Assembly: GCA_003024785.1 (NCBI GenBank)
Contig: PUQB01000131.1
Span: 124,001 to 188,000, forward strand
Direction of reading: 5' to 3'
Source: Selaginella tamariscina
Taxonomy: Eukaryota > Streptophyta > Lycopodiopsida > Selaginellales > Selaginellaceae
Length of the DNA: 64,000 nt
Position 1 is the stretch's first letter. Each line of letters opens with the position of its first letter. Shown piece by piece: positions 33,113-47,121 of the stretch. The notes below the pieces were generated by a model. The model had not been told where the DNA came from and did not search any database. It saw only the letters and a program-made list of their open reading frames with translations. A program made the position numbers and the translations under genes.

Positions 33113-36100
33113 GTTTGATAGTAACTGCTTTCATAGCTCTCCAATTTCTAGTTACTTTTTTTTTCCCTTGATTCTTCTCATTCATTTTCCTCCTTTTTTT
33201 CTTTCATAGATCATGGCTGATTTTGAGCAATTTCAACGCGAGCACCAAATGTTGCTTCATGAGCTAGCCACTTTGCATCAAGTGGTCACAGATCTGCAAG
33301 GTTCCACCAACGCGGCGCATGCAACTGCTGATGCATCCTCTAAGGCCGCTGCGCAGGCTTCTCTTAAGCATCCATGGTTTCCTCTCCATTGAACTTTTCT
33401 TTGGAGCCGAAGATCAGCATGCTAGAAAAGTTCAGTGGCAATCGCGCCGATTTCAAAGGTTCTTGAATCAGATCCGGCTCTTGATTCGTATGCAACCACG
33501 CCGCTACTCGACTGTGCAAAAAGGTTGGCCTTTTGGCATCCTTATTAGTTGGATCTCCACGGGCTTGGGTTGCCCTTGCTGAAGCGTGACGACCCATTGA
33601 TGGAAGACTTTGAAGGATTCGTGGCTGCCTTTGAAGCCTACTTTGGAGATTTCAATAAGTACCGTTCCGCATGCACGAAGTTACGCAAGCTCACACAAGG
33701 ATCCTGACCAATTTCTGTCTATGCATCCGAATTTCAGCAACTTTGCATGAACATTTCATCGGACGAGACTGCATTGATCAAACATTTCCGTTTTGGGTTG
33801 AGGGATGACATGAAGGACCTTCTTCTTACATTACCGAATGCCCAAACATTAGCAGAGATCATGACAGGCCATTCACTGCGACAACCGTTTGTTCAAGCAT
33901 CGCTAGGAAAAATCCCCGTCAGCAGTTCTTGCAAGCCAATCCTACAGCTGTAGTACATGTTCCTATGACACCTTCCGGAGTAGTTTATGGAAGTTGAGAA
34001 ATACAAGCGTGGCTCACTTTCTGCTGCTGAGAAGCAATGTTGCTACTGTGAGAACCTATGCTTGTATTGTGGTGAAGCAGGACACAAGGTGGCAAAATGT
34101 CTTATTAAAGCCAGGAAGTTCAAGATGCGTGAATGAAGCTGAAGTTCAGTCGGAAAACTTCAATGTCCACTTCGTCTAGAAGCCGTGAAATTGGACGTAG
34201 GTGCATGCTCCATTGGTGCTGCTCATACCATTTCATCACTCAAGTTTCTTGTACACATTCGTCTCAATAACGAGAGCTCAAGGAGTTTGCCCTGTTAGAC
34301 ATTGGTGCAATTGCATGTTCATGGATGACACTTTTGCAACACAGCATGGCATTCCGATGGTGAAGTTGAAGCGTGCAGTTCCTGTAAAGGTTGCAGATGG
34401 TTGTCTGATTGCTTTTGGCGCAATTACCCATGCTACCACATCTTCTTGCAGTCATGGCGCATTCAACTGTTCGATTTCGTTCAACTTGATCAAGACTCGG
34501 TCGACTCCCATCGTTTTGGGCATGCCATGGTTCATGGTTGCAAATCCTCAGATTGACTGGAGGTCTAAGACGCTCACATTTTCCTCTCCGGCAGCCAGGA
34601 TCCTTGTACCTTCCTGCGTGCAGGATACGTCCTTAGTGTCTGAGGTAGTATAAGCTACAGGATTGACCGTGCATGTTCATGTATAGTGTTGAAGATTCCT
34701 CCTTGATAGGATTCACCTCCTATCAGTCCATCAACACATCTGCAGGTTCTCTCCACTCCTATAAGTTCACGGATTCCTATACAAGGTTTTCCAATCCTGT
34801 ATCAGTGTCAAAGGTTCCTCTCAACATGATCCACCTCCTGTTGGTTCGTTAGCACACTTGCAGGCTCTCCTCACTGTGCATCCACAGACTTCTGTACAAG
34901 ATTCTTCCAATTCTGTACACTTGTCAACATCCGCATAGGTTTTCCCAATCCTGCCTCTTTTTATTACTCTGCTTCTGTTCCACCCCCCAAGATTCTTTTT
35001 TTTTCAGTCACAGCTCCCTCCTTCTTCTCTCCAATTCTTACCACTACTATGCATGAACTTGCCACTGATCCTGCTCCTTTTCATTTTTGCTTTTCAAGTA
35101 GCTCCTACGTCCTCTTCTACCTTTCCTATTTGACTCTCCTTTTTTCAATTTCCTTCTCCTACTCCTTCTCCTTCTCCTACTTCTTCCCTGCCATTCAAGT
35201 ATCACTCCTTTCAGGACATTCTAACAAGCACAAGGCTGTAGTTCTTCTTGTTCACAGGTCTTACGACTGTCCTATCGATCTTGCACTCACCATTCGAACC
35301 GATTTATGCATTGTCACCTATAGAATTGGAGGTTCTTCACAGTACATGAGGACAACTTGGCATCCGGCTTCATTTGTCACTCAAAGTCCCCTGTAGGAGC
35401 ACCTATCTTCTTTGTCAAGAAGAAAGATGAGAGTTTACGTTTGGTTGTGGACTACAGGGGTTTGAATCAAGTCACCATCCGGAACCGATACCCATGCCAT
35501 TGATTCGGAACTTCTCGATCGGCTATGAGGAGTAAAGGTGTTCACCAAGTTGACTTACGAGAAGCCTACAATCTTGTATGGATTCGTCCAGGCGATGAGT
35601 GGAAGACTGCCTTTTGTACAAGGTATGGACATTTCGAGTACACGGTGATGCCTTTCGGACTTACCAATGCCCCAGCCGTGTTTCAACACATGGTAAACGA
35701 CATCTTTCGTGATTTCTTGGACCAGTTTGTGGTGATTTACCTTGATGACATTTTGATTTTCTTCAAGAACCAGGCGGCACACGATAAGCATGTACGACTA
35801 GTTTTACAGAGGCTTCGCGAGCATGGCCTTTATGCGAAGTAGGAGAAGTGTTTTTTTGACAAGGATATATGGAGTTCTTGGGCTACATCGTCTCTCTTGC
35901 TAGCATTTTCATAGACATGCATAAGGTGAAGACTATCGTGGAGTGGGAGAGGCCCAAGTCGGTATGAGACGTACAATGTTTCCTTGGCTTTGCAAACTTC
36001 TACATGCGATTCATACAGGACTTTTCCAAGTGCGTACTTCCACTCACAGAACTCACCAAGTGCACAGGAGGTTTTTCTTGGTCCAACAAGGAGGAACATG

Positions 36101-38123
36101 AATTCACAGCACTCAAGGACGCCTTCACGATAGCTCCAATTTTAACACATCCTGATCCTTCTCGTCCCTTCTTCGTTGAAGTAGATGCTTCGGACTTTGC
36201 AGTAATTTCTATCCTATCACAAGTTGAAAAAGACAAGTTACTCCATCCTGTACCCTTTCACTCTCGTAAGTTCCTTTTGGCGGAGATCAATTATGAGATT
36301 CATGACAAGGAACTCAAGGCCATTGTGGATTCATTCGAGGAGTGGCGGCACTTCCTAGAAGGTGTTGCACATCCTGTACAAGTTCTTGCGGATCACAAGA
36401 ACCTGGAGTTTTTTCAAATGGCTTGAGTTCTTAGTCGGCGATAAACTAGGTAGGCGGAATTCCTGTCATGTTTTAATTTTATTATCGTTTACAGGCCCGA
36501 TTTTCGGAATGGTAAAGCGGACGCATTGTCTAGGCGCGCTTACCTTGCATCGACCCCATGCAATGCTGCATATGACTGTCAAAAGCAAGTGTTGTTGGGT
36601 CCTGATTAATTTCGGCTTGCAGCACTACAGGTTCATCAGGCTCCAGCAAATTCAACACTTCTATAGGACATCCGTTTGCAGTTGGTTACAGACGACTTGG
36701 TAAAGAATGTGTTCTCACATATTAGTCCTGACATTGCAAGCTCCTCTTCCTCTAGTTCCCATTTAGACTACAAGTTGTTCACCATACAGGACGGACTTCT
36801 GTACCGAGAAGGTCTCCTGTACGTTCCTAATAGTGTTTACAGGACTCATATAGTACAGGATTGTCATGATACCTCGGCTACAGAACATTTTGGTGTGGTC
36901 AAGATAATTGAGTTGGTGACTTGCAACTATTGGTGGCATGGGTTGCAAGGTTTTGTGGAAAGATTTGTACGGAGTTGTGACACATGCAACAGGTCAAAGA
37001 TGCCTCATCACGCGCCCTTTGATTTTCTTCATCCTCTCCTGTTCCTTTTGCTCCTTGGAGATCCATTTCTATAGATTTCCTCACAGATCTTCCTTCTTCT
37101 CATGGATTTGATGTAATTCTTATGGTAGTTGACCGTTTCACCAAACAGGCTCATTTCCTACCATGTAATAAGACGGCTATAGTCTAGACAATTGCTGAGT
37201 TGGTGATCCACAGTGTTTCAATATTATTATTTCTTGAAAGTATTGTTTCTGAGGCCCACAATTCATATCCAAGTTTTGGCGAGAGCTTCTCCAAAGTCTA
37301 GGATATCATCCACAAACTGATGGGCAGTCAGAATGCACGATTCAAACTTTGGAGCAATATCTTCGCTGCTTCATCAGTTACCAACAGGACAACTGGTTAG
37401 ACCTTCTTTCAATGGCGGAGTTTGCCTACAATAACTATGTTTATGCATCTACAGGCTAGACACCTTTCTTCACTCTTACAGGCTACCATCCACATTTTGA
37501 CTTTGCTCCTCCTACTTCTCCTTCTTCCGCTCCTATAGTACAGGATTGTCTCCAGCATCTTCGTTAGGTACAGGATGATTTCTAGATTCATCTTCAGCAG
37601 GCACATGAACAGTACAAGCGTCATGTTGATGCTCATCGTCAGCCAACACCTGCATATAAGATTTGTGATCTCGTATGGCTTCTTCGTCGGCATATTCGCA
37701 CCAACATGCCTTCTTCTAAGTTAGATTTTCAACGATTGGGCCTTACAGGATTGTTGTTGAGGTCAATCCTGTAGCTTTTCAACTAGAGTTACCATCTACG
37801 GTAAAACTTCATCCTATGTTTCACACCTCTTTATTAGAGCTGTATCATCCTTCTTCTCTTCCTAGTCATGCTTTTTCTCCTCCCCCTCCTGTGGTTATTG
37901 ATGATGAACCTGAGTACGAAGTTGCAGCCATCCTTAATTCTCATCTTCATCGCCACCAACTTCAATACTTGGTGGATTGGAAATGTTATTTGCCTACCAA
38001 TTGCACTTGGGAATCTGCATCCAACTTACTCCATGCTTCTTCCAAGGTTGCTGTTTTTCATCGGCATTATCCTGCTAAACTAGGTCCCAAGACTCGTGGA
38101 ACTCGTCTTTAGGGAGGAGGTGC

Positions 38124-38634
38124 TATCACGACCCGATATAGGATGCAAGATTCCAGATACAGGATATAGGATACAGAATATGCCTATAGGATATACCTAT
38201 AGGATTTGTCTACAGGATATCCTTATAGGATATGCTACAGGATATACCTTCAGGATAAGGGTCACCATTTTTAGCTCATGACTAGATTAGGCTCATGACC
38301 AGATTAGCTCTTGGAGTTGTGAGCATAAAAGCTTCAACCTAATTGTTGTACAATCAATTACTATCAACACCAGTCTTTCTACGATCAATCTTGTCTTGTC
38401 TTGTTCTTGTCTTGCTCCTTACTTCCTGTTCTCTCATTGTCTTGTTCTTGGTTCATGTCTTGCTCCTAGTTCATGTCCTGCTCTTGTCTTGCTCCTGGAT
38501 CCTGTCTTGCTCCTGGTTCATGTCTTGCTCTTGGTTCATGTCTTGCTCCTGGTTCCTGTCCTGCTCATGTCTTGTTCTTAGTCCTTGTCCTGCTCCTGAG
38601 TCAAGCCTCCTTGCTCTTGGATTGTGGCTTGACA
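38124..38634 (+). repeat. 3' LTR of the nested chromovirus
   Basis: Follows the AGGGAGGAGGTGC purine tract and matches 32,538-33,112 with fewer AGGATAT units. CAGGC follows. Confidence 0.9.
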
Positions 38635-40618
38635 CAGGCTGGTTTTCGAAATGACAAAGCGGATGCATTGTCTAGGCGCTCTTACCTTGCACCAACCCCT
38701 GATAATCCTGCATATGACTGTCAAAAGCAAGTGTTGTTGGGTCCTAATCGATTTTGGCTTATGGCACTACAGGTTCATCAGGCTCTAGCAACTTCAACAC
38801 TTCTACAGGACATCCGTTTGCAATTGGCTACATACGACTTGACAAAGAATGTGTTCTCACACATACATCACAAGTTCCTCTTTCCTCTAGTTCCCGTACA
38901 GACTACAAGTTATTTGCCATACAGGACGGATTTTTGTACTGGGAAGGTCTCCTGTACATTCTTGTTGGTGTTACAGGACTCGTGTGGTACATGATTGTCA
39001 TGATACCCCAGCTACAGGACATTTTGATGTGGCCAAGACAGTTGAGTTGGTGACTTGCAACTATTGGTGGCCCGGGTTGCGAGGTTTCGTGGAAAAATTT
39101 GTATAAAGTTGTGACACCTGCAACAGGTCAAAGATGCCTCATCATGCACCCTCTGGTCTTCTTCGTCTTCTTCTTGTTCCCTCTGCTCCTTGGAGATCCA
39201 TTTTTATGGATTTCCTCACAGATCTTCCTCCTCATGGATTTGATGCAGTTCTTGTGGTGGTTGACCGTTTCACCAAACAGGCTCATTTCCTACCATGTAA
39301 CAAGACGGCTACAGGTCAGCAACTGCTAAGTTGGTGATCCGCGAAGTGTTCCGACATCATGGTCTTCCTGAGAGCATTGTTTCTGATTAAGGCCCATAAT
39401 TCATGTTTAGATTTTGGCGAGAGCTTCTCCGGAGTCTACAAGTTAAAACAGATCTTTCTTTAGGATATCATCCACAAACTGATGGACAATCAGAACGCAT
39501 CATTCAGACCTTGAAGTAGTATCTTCACTACTTCATCAGTTACCAACAGGACAACTGGTTGGATCTTCTTCCTCTTGCGGAGTTTGCTTACAACAACTAT
39601 GTTCATGCATCTACATGCCAGACTCCTTTCTTCGCTCTTATATGCTATCATTCACGTTTTGACTTTGCTCCTCATGTTCTCCTTCTTCCACTCCTGCAGT
39701 ACATGATCGTCTTTAGCATCTTCATCAGGTACAAGATGATCTTCGAGTTCATCTTCAGCAGGCACAGGAACGGTACAAGCGTTATGCTGATGCTCATCGT
39801 CAGCCAGCACCTGCATACAAGATTGGTGCTATCGTGTGGCTTCTTTGTCGGCATATTCGCACCAACAAGCCTTCTTTTAAGTTGGATTTTCAATGATTGG
39901 GCCCTTACATGATTGCGACTGAGGTCAATCCTGTAGCTTTTCGACTAGAGCTACCATACAGTGAAACTTCATCCTGTGTTTCACACCTCTTTGTTGGAAC
40001 CGTATCATCCTTCTTTTCTTCCTGATCGTGCTTCTTCTCCTCCCCCTCATATGGTCATTGATGATGAACCTGAGTACAAAGTTGCAGCTATCCTTAATTC
40101 TCGTCTTCATCGCCGCCAACTTCAATACTTGGTGGATTGAAAAGGTTATTTGCCTACCAATTGTACTTGAGAACCTACATCCAATTTATTCCATGCTTCT
40201 TTCAAGGTTGCTACCTTCCATCAACGTTATCTTGCTAAACCAAGTCCCAAGACTTGTGGAACTCGTCCTTAGGGAGGAGGTGCTGTCACGACCCGATATA
40301 GGATACAGGATACAAGATACGGGATATGCCTATAGGATATACCTACAGGATATGCTTACAGGATATACCTACAGAATAAGGGACATTATTTTAGCTCATG
40401 ACTAAATTAGCTCTTGGAGTATATTTTTAGGTCATGCCTAGATTAGCTCTTGAAGTTATAAACATAAAAGCTCTGACTTAATTGTTGTACAATCAGTTAC
40501 TATAACACCAATCATTCTATGATTATTGTCTTGCTCCTTACTTTATGTTCTTGTCTTATTCTTAGTTCTTGTCCTACTCTTGAATCAAGCCTCCTTGCTC
40601 TTGGATCGTGGCTTAACA
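38635..40618 (+). mobile_element. Outer chromovirus fossil, right part and 3' LTR
   Basis: Continuation of the element cut at 32,537: the end of RNase H, integrase (about 38,900-39,880) and chromodomain (about 40,060-40,230), then the 3' LTR 40,284-40,618, shortened relative to the others. More decayed than the nested copy, as expected for the older host element. Confidence 0.87.
40284..40618 (+). repeat. 3' LTR of the outer chromovirus (shortened)
   Basis: Begins TGTCACGACCCGATATAGGA and ends GTGGCTTAACA. Same family as 38,124-38,634, with internal loss. Confidence 0.85.
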
Positions 40619-41176
40619 TCTGGAAAGTCTGTCACTTGACATAGACAACAAGTTAGTTAATTTCTTGAAGTTGACTAGAATTTATATTGGAGGCGCCTCT
40701 AGTTAATGTTGTCTGTTGGCCCCTAGGTTAATAAGAAATAAAGTTTACTTCATTTCTCATCATCATTACAACAGTTTGAAACCTCGCCTCAAACTCAGTC
40801 ACTAACTCCATTGCATTTAATAAATTCTCCAATAGTTCCCATGTTGACTCACATTTCAGGTAACCTTTCCATTTAACAAGATATTCTCATTTATGTTTCC
40901 ACGACCCTTGGTGTTTATTATCCTTTGCATCCAAAATTGACTCAACTTTGAACTTTTTCGTATCACCGACCAACTCAAGAAGCAGATGTAAGTTTTCATA
41001 TCTTTGCGGATGTTTCTCATCCTTGTGGAATGGCTTCAGCAAATTGAAATGAAACACATTGTGTATTGCTCCCAACTCCGGAAGAAGATCTAACCCATAA
41101 GCCATCTTTCCTACCGCTTTACCACTTTTATGTACCTATGTAATGCGATAGAAACTTCCTCGAAAGAGTCATTGGT

Positions 41177-41986
41177 TGACGGTGGTCTGACACCGTCAAA
41201 CTACCAGCCGCACGAGACGAGCGATGGGACATAGCGTCAGGTAAGGAAGGTATCGTAGGTACGGACTGATGGCACAAATGTCAGCGGTGCGTAATCGGGC
41301 ATAGATCCGATCATCCAGATCAACTACCCAAGGTACGCAAGACAATATTTATAAATTTTTCTGCGATTAGCTTTTAATTTTGACGTTTCAAACATTTTCG
41401 AAGCTATTTTTAAAATTTTAGGGTTATTCTGCTAATTAGAAATCAAAGTATTCCTTGGTATATTCTAAGGACAACACGCGTGAGGGAGGCACATAAATGA
41501 GATAGACAAGACTCTGTCACAGGGAGGCAGATCATTAAGAAAGTGCCACCTGTACCTAGGTCTAGCGCTAGGTGACCCACTATATAAACAGGAAGGTTGG
41601 TAGTGGGACGGGGTCTTTGGGTTAGGAAGTCTGCGTCTTGTGTCTTGCTCCCCTATCAAAGATAGTTTGTATCAAGGCACTACATATATATAACCATATG
41701 CTCCTTCTATTCACCATCTTACCGATGATGCTTCTCTTGCTCCACTATAATGCACTCTACTAACCGACACAGCGGTACCCTAGAAGAACTCCCCCATCCA
41801 TGTACAGGACCCTCGCAACGTCTGAGTAGAGGCCATTCAACACCTTCCAGTACTCCCGAGGTAAGGCCGGCTTGCCGGCTCAGACCCCCAGGGGTTGGAC
41901 GCTATCCATAGCGTCCTGGCAACTATCGAGGCTTCCTAAGAAAGCACCACATCTGGCCTATTGGAGTCCCCAACGACCAGTCGTCA
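41177..41986. mobile_element. Unclassified 0.8-kb insert with TGACG...CGTCA ends
   Basis: It interrupts the 3' part of the third chromovirus. The ends TGACGG and GTCGTCA are inverted over five bases. No coding and no clear target duplication. It could be a solo LTR of another family or a small non-autonomous element. Confidence 0.4.
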
Positions 41987-42510
41987 AAACCTTCAGGTTT
42001 TTAGACATCCCATTGATGCTTATGTATTGCCAATGATACCTTTTTTGTGTTGTAGTCATTGCTTGGCAAGCAGCTTCCCATGTACAATACAATTGTCCGG
42101 TGAACTCTACTATAGAGGGAACTTAATTGACATCGTCTTTCAATAACACCATACTTTGAGGAATATCATCCTATTTCCAGTTAACACCTCCATCAAGCTA
42201 CAACCAATCATAGTTGCATTGAGTTATTGTCACATATCTTAGCCATATCCAAGTGTTCAACCCAATCAAGTTGATCCCCTTGAACTAGCATCTAGATAGT
42301 CCTCGACTTGTCAAGTCACCCTCTCCATTTGATCATTATTGGCAGATGGTAAGGCGTACTGAACTTCAGCAACTACTTAAATAACGTTCCCCAAAAATTA
42401 CCCATAAATCGAGGATCCGATCTAAAATCATCATTTCTATTAGTCTACATACTCTTATGACCTCTTGGAAGAGCAACTTTCCTGCTTGTTTTGCATTTAC
42501 AGTTTCTACA

Positions 42511-44212
42511 TGTCATAATTTTCACTATGACTCCTCTTTACTTTGGATGTTGACTGTTGTTACCTACCGAACTATGTTGATAAGCCCTAGGTGTAGAAGA
42601 AACATGCTTGCTTAGTGAATTTGGATATCTAGTGATGGTCCGGCCAGGTGTCATTAAGTATTTGCAAGAAACTCTGGGCGAAGCTAGCACTTCCATTTAG
42701 AAAATTCTTACCCTAGTTTTCCGTGTCTCAATTAGGTTTTTGGGTATTTCGATGAGTTCAACATGTCAATATGGGTAAAAACACCCTTAGGGTTGCCCTA
42801 ACCCACGCCCTAAACCCCTCATGTTAGGGTTTAGGGGTTAATGGGTCATTAATTAACTCACCAAGTATATTCCCTCTGGGAATGAGATTCCCTGCCAGCC
42901 CACTTATATAAATAGGAAAGGGGGGGGGGGGCTCTATCACATATATTAAGTAGTACATGTAGGAGAACTCTTGGGTTCATGACGAAATTCGTTACTCTTC
43001 TGCTGGTGCAAGCTTCAACTTGTGTCATTAAGGTACAACTTTCTGTTGTACCGCCCTAACTTTTAAATGACAGGGGTACGTCCCACCTTTGGGGTAGTTC
43101 ACCTTTAACATTGACGAATCCATGCCTAAAAGATCTTGTCGAAATGCACGTTCCAAGAGGCAAAGGTTGAGGCTTATCTCCAACCTCCTTTTCCATGTCA
43201 AGCTAGGTGTAGCACTCATGGCCAAGCAAGGCACATTCGTGTCCTTGTTCAACTATGGGCATGGGATCTTATTTGATAGATTCACATTACCTAGTTCTTG
43301 AGGGTTCACTAAGGGGTTCTAGAGTTGGCATTTAGGAGCCACGTTTGTGGCACTTGGTACAACTCTTGAATCTAAGGGCTATGGCAAGATAGCCCACATC
43401 GTGGAAGATAATGTTGCATGGAGATGTGACACTGGGCTAGATGTCACATGATACAATGCCCGAGGCACACCCTTTGAGGTCGTGTTATGGGTTTGTCGCC
43501 AAGGGTTGGATACTCTAGTAAATAAGCATGCTTGTGTTCACACTAGGGTGCTAAACTTTAGGCATCTACTCAAGGGAGGTTAGGTCTCATAACTAGGTGT
43601 GCTTTGGCACACTTGGCTAGGGGGTGTTCTCTTTAAGATCTAAGGGTTGAACAACCTAAGCTCATTAGCAAAAGCCCTATCATGAAACACTTGCAAGGTC
43701 ATGTACTTAGGGTTATCCAAATTTAACCTTAGAGAGTTTGCTTATCAGAACATTCGTGTCCGCCTACGGCGCACACTCATGTCCTCACTAAGTACTAGCC
43801 CTAGGTCTAGGATATGACTTGGCCACTCAAACCCTTAGGGGTTAGTAGTGGTTCAGGGTACCCCTAAAGGGGTTGCACTCTTGAATAAAGGTGATTCCTC
43901 AAGGGGTAAGTGCCAATGCATTAGCTTTGTCACGGGGCCATGTGTGAGACACATCTTCTTTGTGGGGTTAGGGCATGAGCTTGTCTAGATCTATTGGGAT
44001 AGGATCCTAAAGTCTACTCGAGATATTCTCTAGGGTTCGGGGGATGGTCATTTTAGGGGACTTAGGGTAGAACTCTAAGTCTTTTGTTTAACTAGGCATT
44101 TGAGTTAGACTCTTAAAATCATCTTCAAAGACTTAGTGTTGCTCACACAGGGAATTGACGCCGGAAGGCCACGTGTTGCCACATGTTAACCCTTCGGGTT
44201 AAAACTCTGACA
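42511..44212 (-). repeat. Solo LTR of a 1.7-kb family (reverse orientation)
   Basis: Ends TGTCATAATT and CTCTGACA. It is the reverse complement of 45,427-47,121 along its whole length. Flanks are CTACA and CTATA, a 5-bp target duplication with one change. It contains an interstitial CCCTAAACCCC stretch and a G10 run near 42,920. No gene. Confidence 0.85.
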
Positions 44213-45426
44213 CTATAGTTGGAATGAAATGGGTAACCTTTGAAGACCGATCGACCACCAACATGAGGGCATTAAAACCACAAGATTTTGGCAATCTCGT
44301 AACAAAGTCCAAAGTAACACTTTGAAATGGCTGCTTTAGAATCAGTATATACTGTAACTTTCCAGCTCGTTTTTGCAATTGATTCTTCACTTGTTGACAT
44401 GTGGGGCATGTTTTAACATACTTGGTAACATTGTCTATCATACTCGGCCAATAGAATCCATGTTTTAATAAAGCCAACGTCTTATGCCTTCCACTATGTC
44501 CTACCAAAGGAACGTTGTGATGCTCTCTTAATAGCCTCTTCCTCCATGCCCCTTCTGGAACATAGAGTCTCTTTTCTTTATAATAAAGAACTTCATCTCG
44601 CACCACAAAATGTGCCCGTTTGAGTGCATCCATTCGACTTTTTATTTCTATTGGAATATTACCATCTCTTCGTAATTGATGAACTTGTTTTCTCTTTGCC
44701 ACCAAGTTCAAAGCCTCCTTAGCAAACTCGTCTTGAGGATACGCTGTTACAAATTTATCCACTAGAGTTGACACTAGTGTTAACATAATACAAAAATGAC
44801 CATTCCTACTAAGTGCATCAGTTACCACATTGTCTTTTCCAGCTTTATGTTTGATTTCAAGCTGAAATCATACTAACTTCTGTTGCCATCTAGCATACTT
44901 TGGTGATAGCTTTGACTGCATTTCAAAATACCTTAAATATACACTATCTGTCCAAACCACAGTGCCATGACTTGAAAGATAACGGCGCCAATACTCCAAG
45001 GAAGCAACAATAGCATGCATCTCCTTTTTGTAAATAGGCCATCGAATTTGTGTGGCATTCAACTACTTCGAGAAAAAGGATACTAGATGTTCTTTCTACT
45101 GCAATACACCACCAATTATAAAATCGGAAACATCATATTTTACCTCAAATGGATCTTCAAAAATTAGCAACTGCAAAATTGACTTAGAAGAGATAGCTTC
45201 TTTGAATTTGACGAACACCCACTAGCATTCTAGAGTCCAATGCCATGGAATGTTCTTCGTGAGATCTGTCAATGGCATCGCTATCTCTGAGTAACTTTTT
45301 ATGAATCTTCGATATTAATACCTTGTCAAACATGATCTAACTTCATACACATCTTTCAAAGTCGAACACTCAGTAATAACTTAAATTTTCTTTGGATTCA
45401 TGGCCACCTTCCCACTTGAGATTGAG

Positions 45427-47121
45427 TGTCAGAGTTCTAACCCGAAGGGCCAACACGTGACTGCCAAGTGGCCATTCGGCGTCATCACCCTGTGTGAGCA
45501 ACATTAAGTCTTCCAAGATAACCCTAAGAGTCTAACTCAGGGGCCTAATTAAGCAAAAGACTTAGAGTCCTACCCTAAGTCCCCTAGAATGACCATCCCC
45601 TAAACCCTAGAAGATAACCCGAGTAAACTTTAGGATCATGTCCTAGTAGACCTAAACAGGCTCATGCCCTAACCCACAAAAGAAGATGTGTCTTACACAT
45701 ACCCCCGTGACAAAGTTAAGGCATCGTCACTTACCCCTTGAAGAATCACCCTCATCCGAGAGTACAACCCCTTTAGGGCGACAAGGGTACCCTGAACCAT
45801 GACTAACCCCTAAGGGTTTGGGTGGCCAAGTCATACCCTAGACCTAGGGCTAGTACTTAGTGAGGACACGAGTGTTCTACTAAGCAAACTCCCTAAGGCT
45901 AGGTTTGAAAAACCCTAAGTACATGACCTTACGAGTGCTTCACAAAAGGCTTCTGCTAACAAGCTTAGGTTGTTCAACCCCTAGATTCTAAGAAGAACAC
46001 TCCCCTAGCCAAGTGTACCTAAGCACACCTAGTTACGAGACCTGACCTCTTTTGAGCAAATGCCCAAGGCTTAGCACCCTAGTGCGAGCACAAGCATGCT
46101 TGTTTGTCAAAGTAGAGACAAGCCCATGACACAACCCCAAGGGCGTGCCTCGGGCATTGTATCGTGTGACGTTTAGCCCAGTGTCACATCTCCATGTGAC
46201 ACTGTCTTCCCATGTGGACTATCATGCAATAGCCCTTAGATTCAAGATTTGCACCAAGTGCCACAAACGTGGCTCTTAAATGCCAACTCTAGAACCCTTA
46301 GTGAACCCTCAAGAACTGGGTAATGAGAACCATCAAACAAAATCTCACGCCCATGATTGGACAAGGACACGAATATGCCTTGCTTGGCCATGAGTGTTAC
46401 ACCTAGCTTGACATGGAGGAGGAGGCTGGAGACAAGCCTCAACCTCTGCATCTTGAAACGTGCATTCTGACAAGACTTCCCAGGCATGGATTTGCCAATG
46501 TTAAGGGTAAGCTACCCCGAAGGTGGGACGTACCCCTGTCATCTGGAAGTTAGGGTGACACAACAAAGGGTTGTGCCTTGACGACACAAGCTAGAGCTTG
46601 CACCAGGAGAAGAGTAACGAGCTCAGTCATGAACCCAGGAACCCTCACTCCTACATACTCTACCTTATTTATGTGACGGAGCCCCCCCCCCCTCTTTTCC
46701 TGAATGTGTATGTGGGTAGCACAAATTTAGCTAGCCCCTTATTAAATTAATGAGAGAATGTTTAACTTAGCCTAACTCTAACCCTAAAACACTACCCAAA
46801 GGGGTGGGTTAGGGCAACCCTAGGGTTAGGTCAACCCTAGGGGTGTTCCTAACCCTACTAAACACGCCGAACTCATCTACATTAACCAATCAACCTAACT
46901 GGGACGTCAAAATTGGGAGTGGGTTTCCTAGAAGGTAAGTTCTAGCTTCGTTTAGAGTTTCCTGTAAATACCTAATGACACCTAGCCGGACCATCACCAA
47001 ATACCCAAGTGCACTAAGCGGGCCTATTTCCTACTACATCTAAGGTCCATTAACATAGTGTAGTAGGTAACAACAGTCAACATCCAAAGTAAAGGGTCGA
47101 GTCATAGTAAAAATTATGACA
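45427..47121 (+). repeat. Solo LTR of a 1.7-kb family (forward orientation)
   Basis: Begins TGTCAGAGTT and ends TTATGACA, with TTGAG on both sides (45,422-45,426 and 47,122-47,126). It lies in the reverse transcriptase part of the third chromovirus. Long for a solo LTR. No gene. Confidence 0.88.

Larger units (their letters stand above)
32538..38634 (+). mobile_element. Nested chromovirus fossil with both LTRs
   Basis: A full-length Ty3 chromovirus inserted into an older member of the same family, with a CAGGC target duplication on both sides (32,533-32,537 and 38,635-38,639). Parts in order: 5' LTR 32,538-33,112, gag start at about 33,213, protease about 34,290, reverse transcriptase about 35,450-35,840, RNase H about 36,000-36,420, integrase about 36,780-37,700, chromodomain about 37,910-38,060, purine tract, and 3' LTR 38,124-38,634. 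Broken in several places. The LTRs differ visibly, so it is of middle age. Confidence 0.9.
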
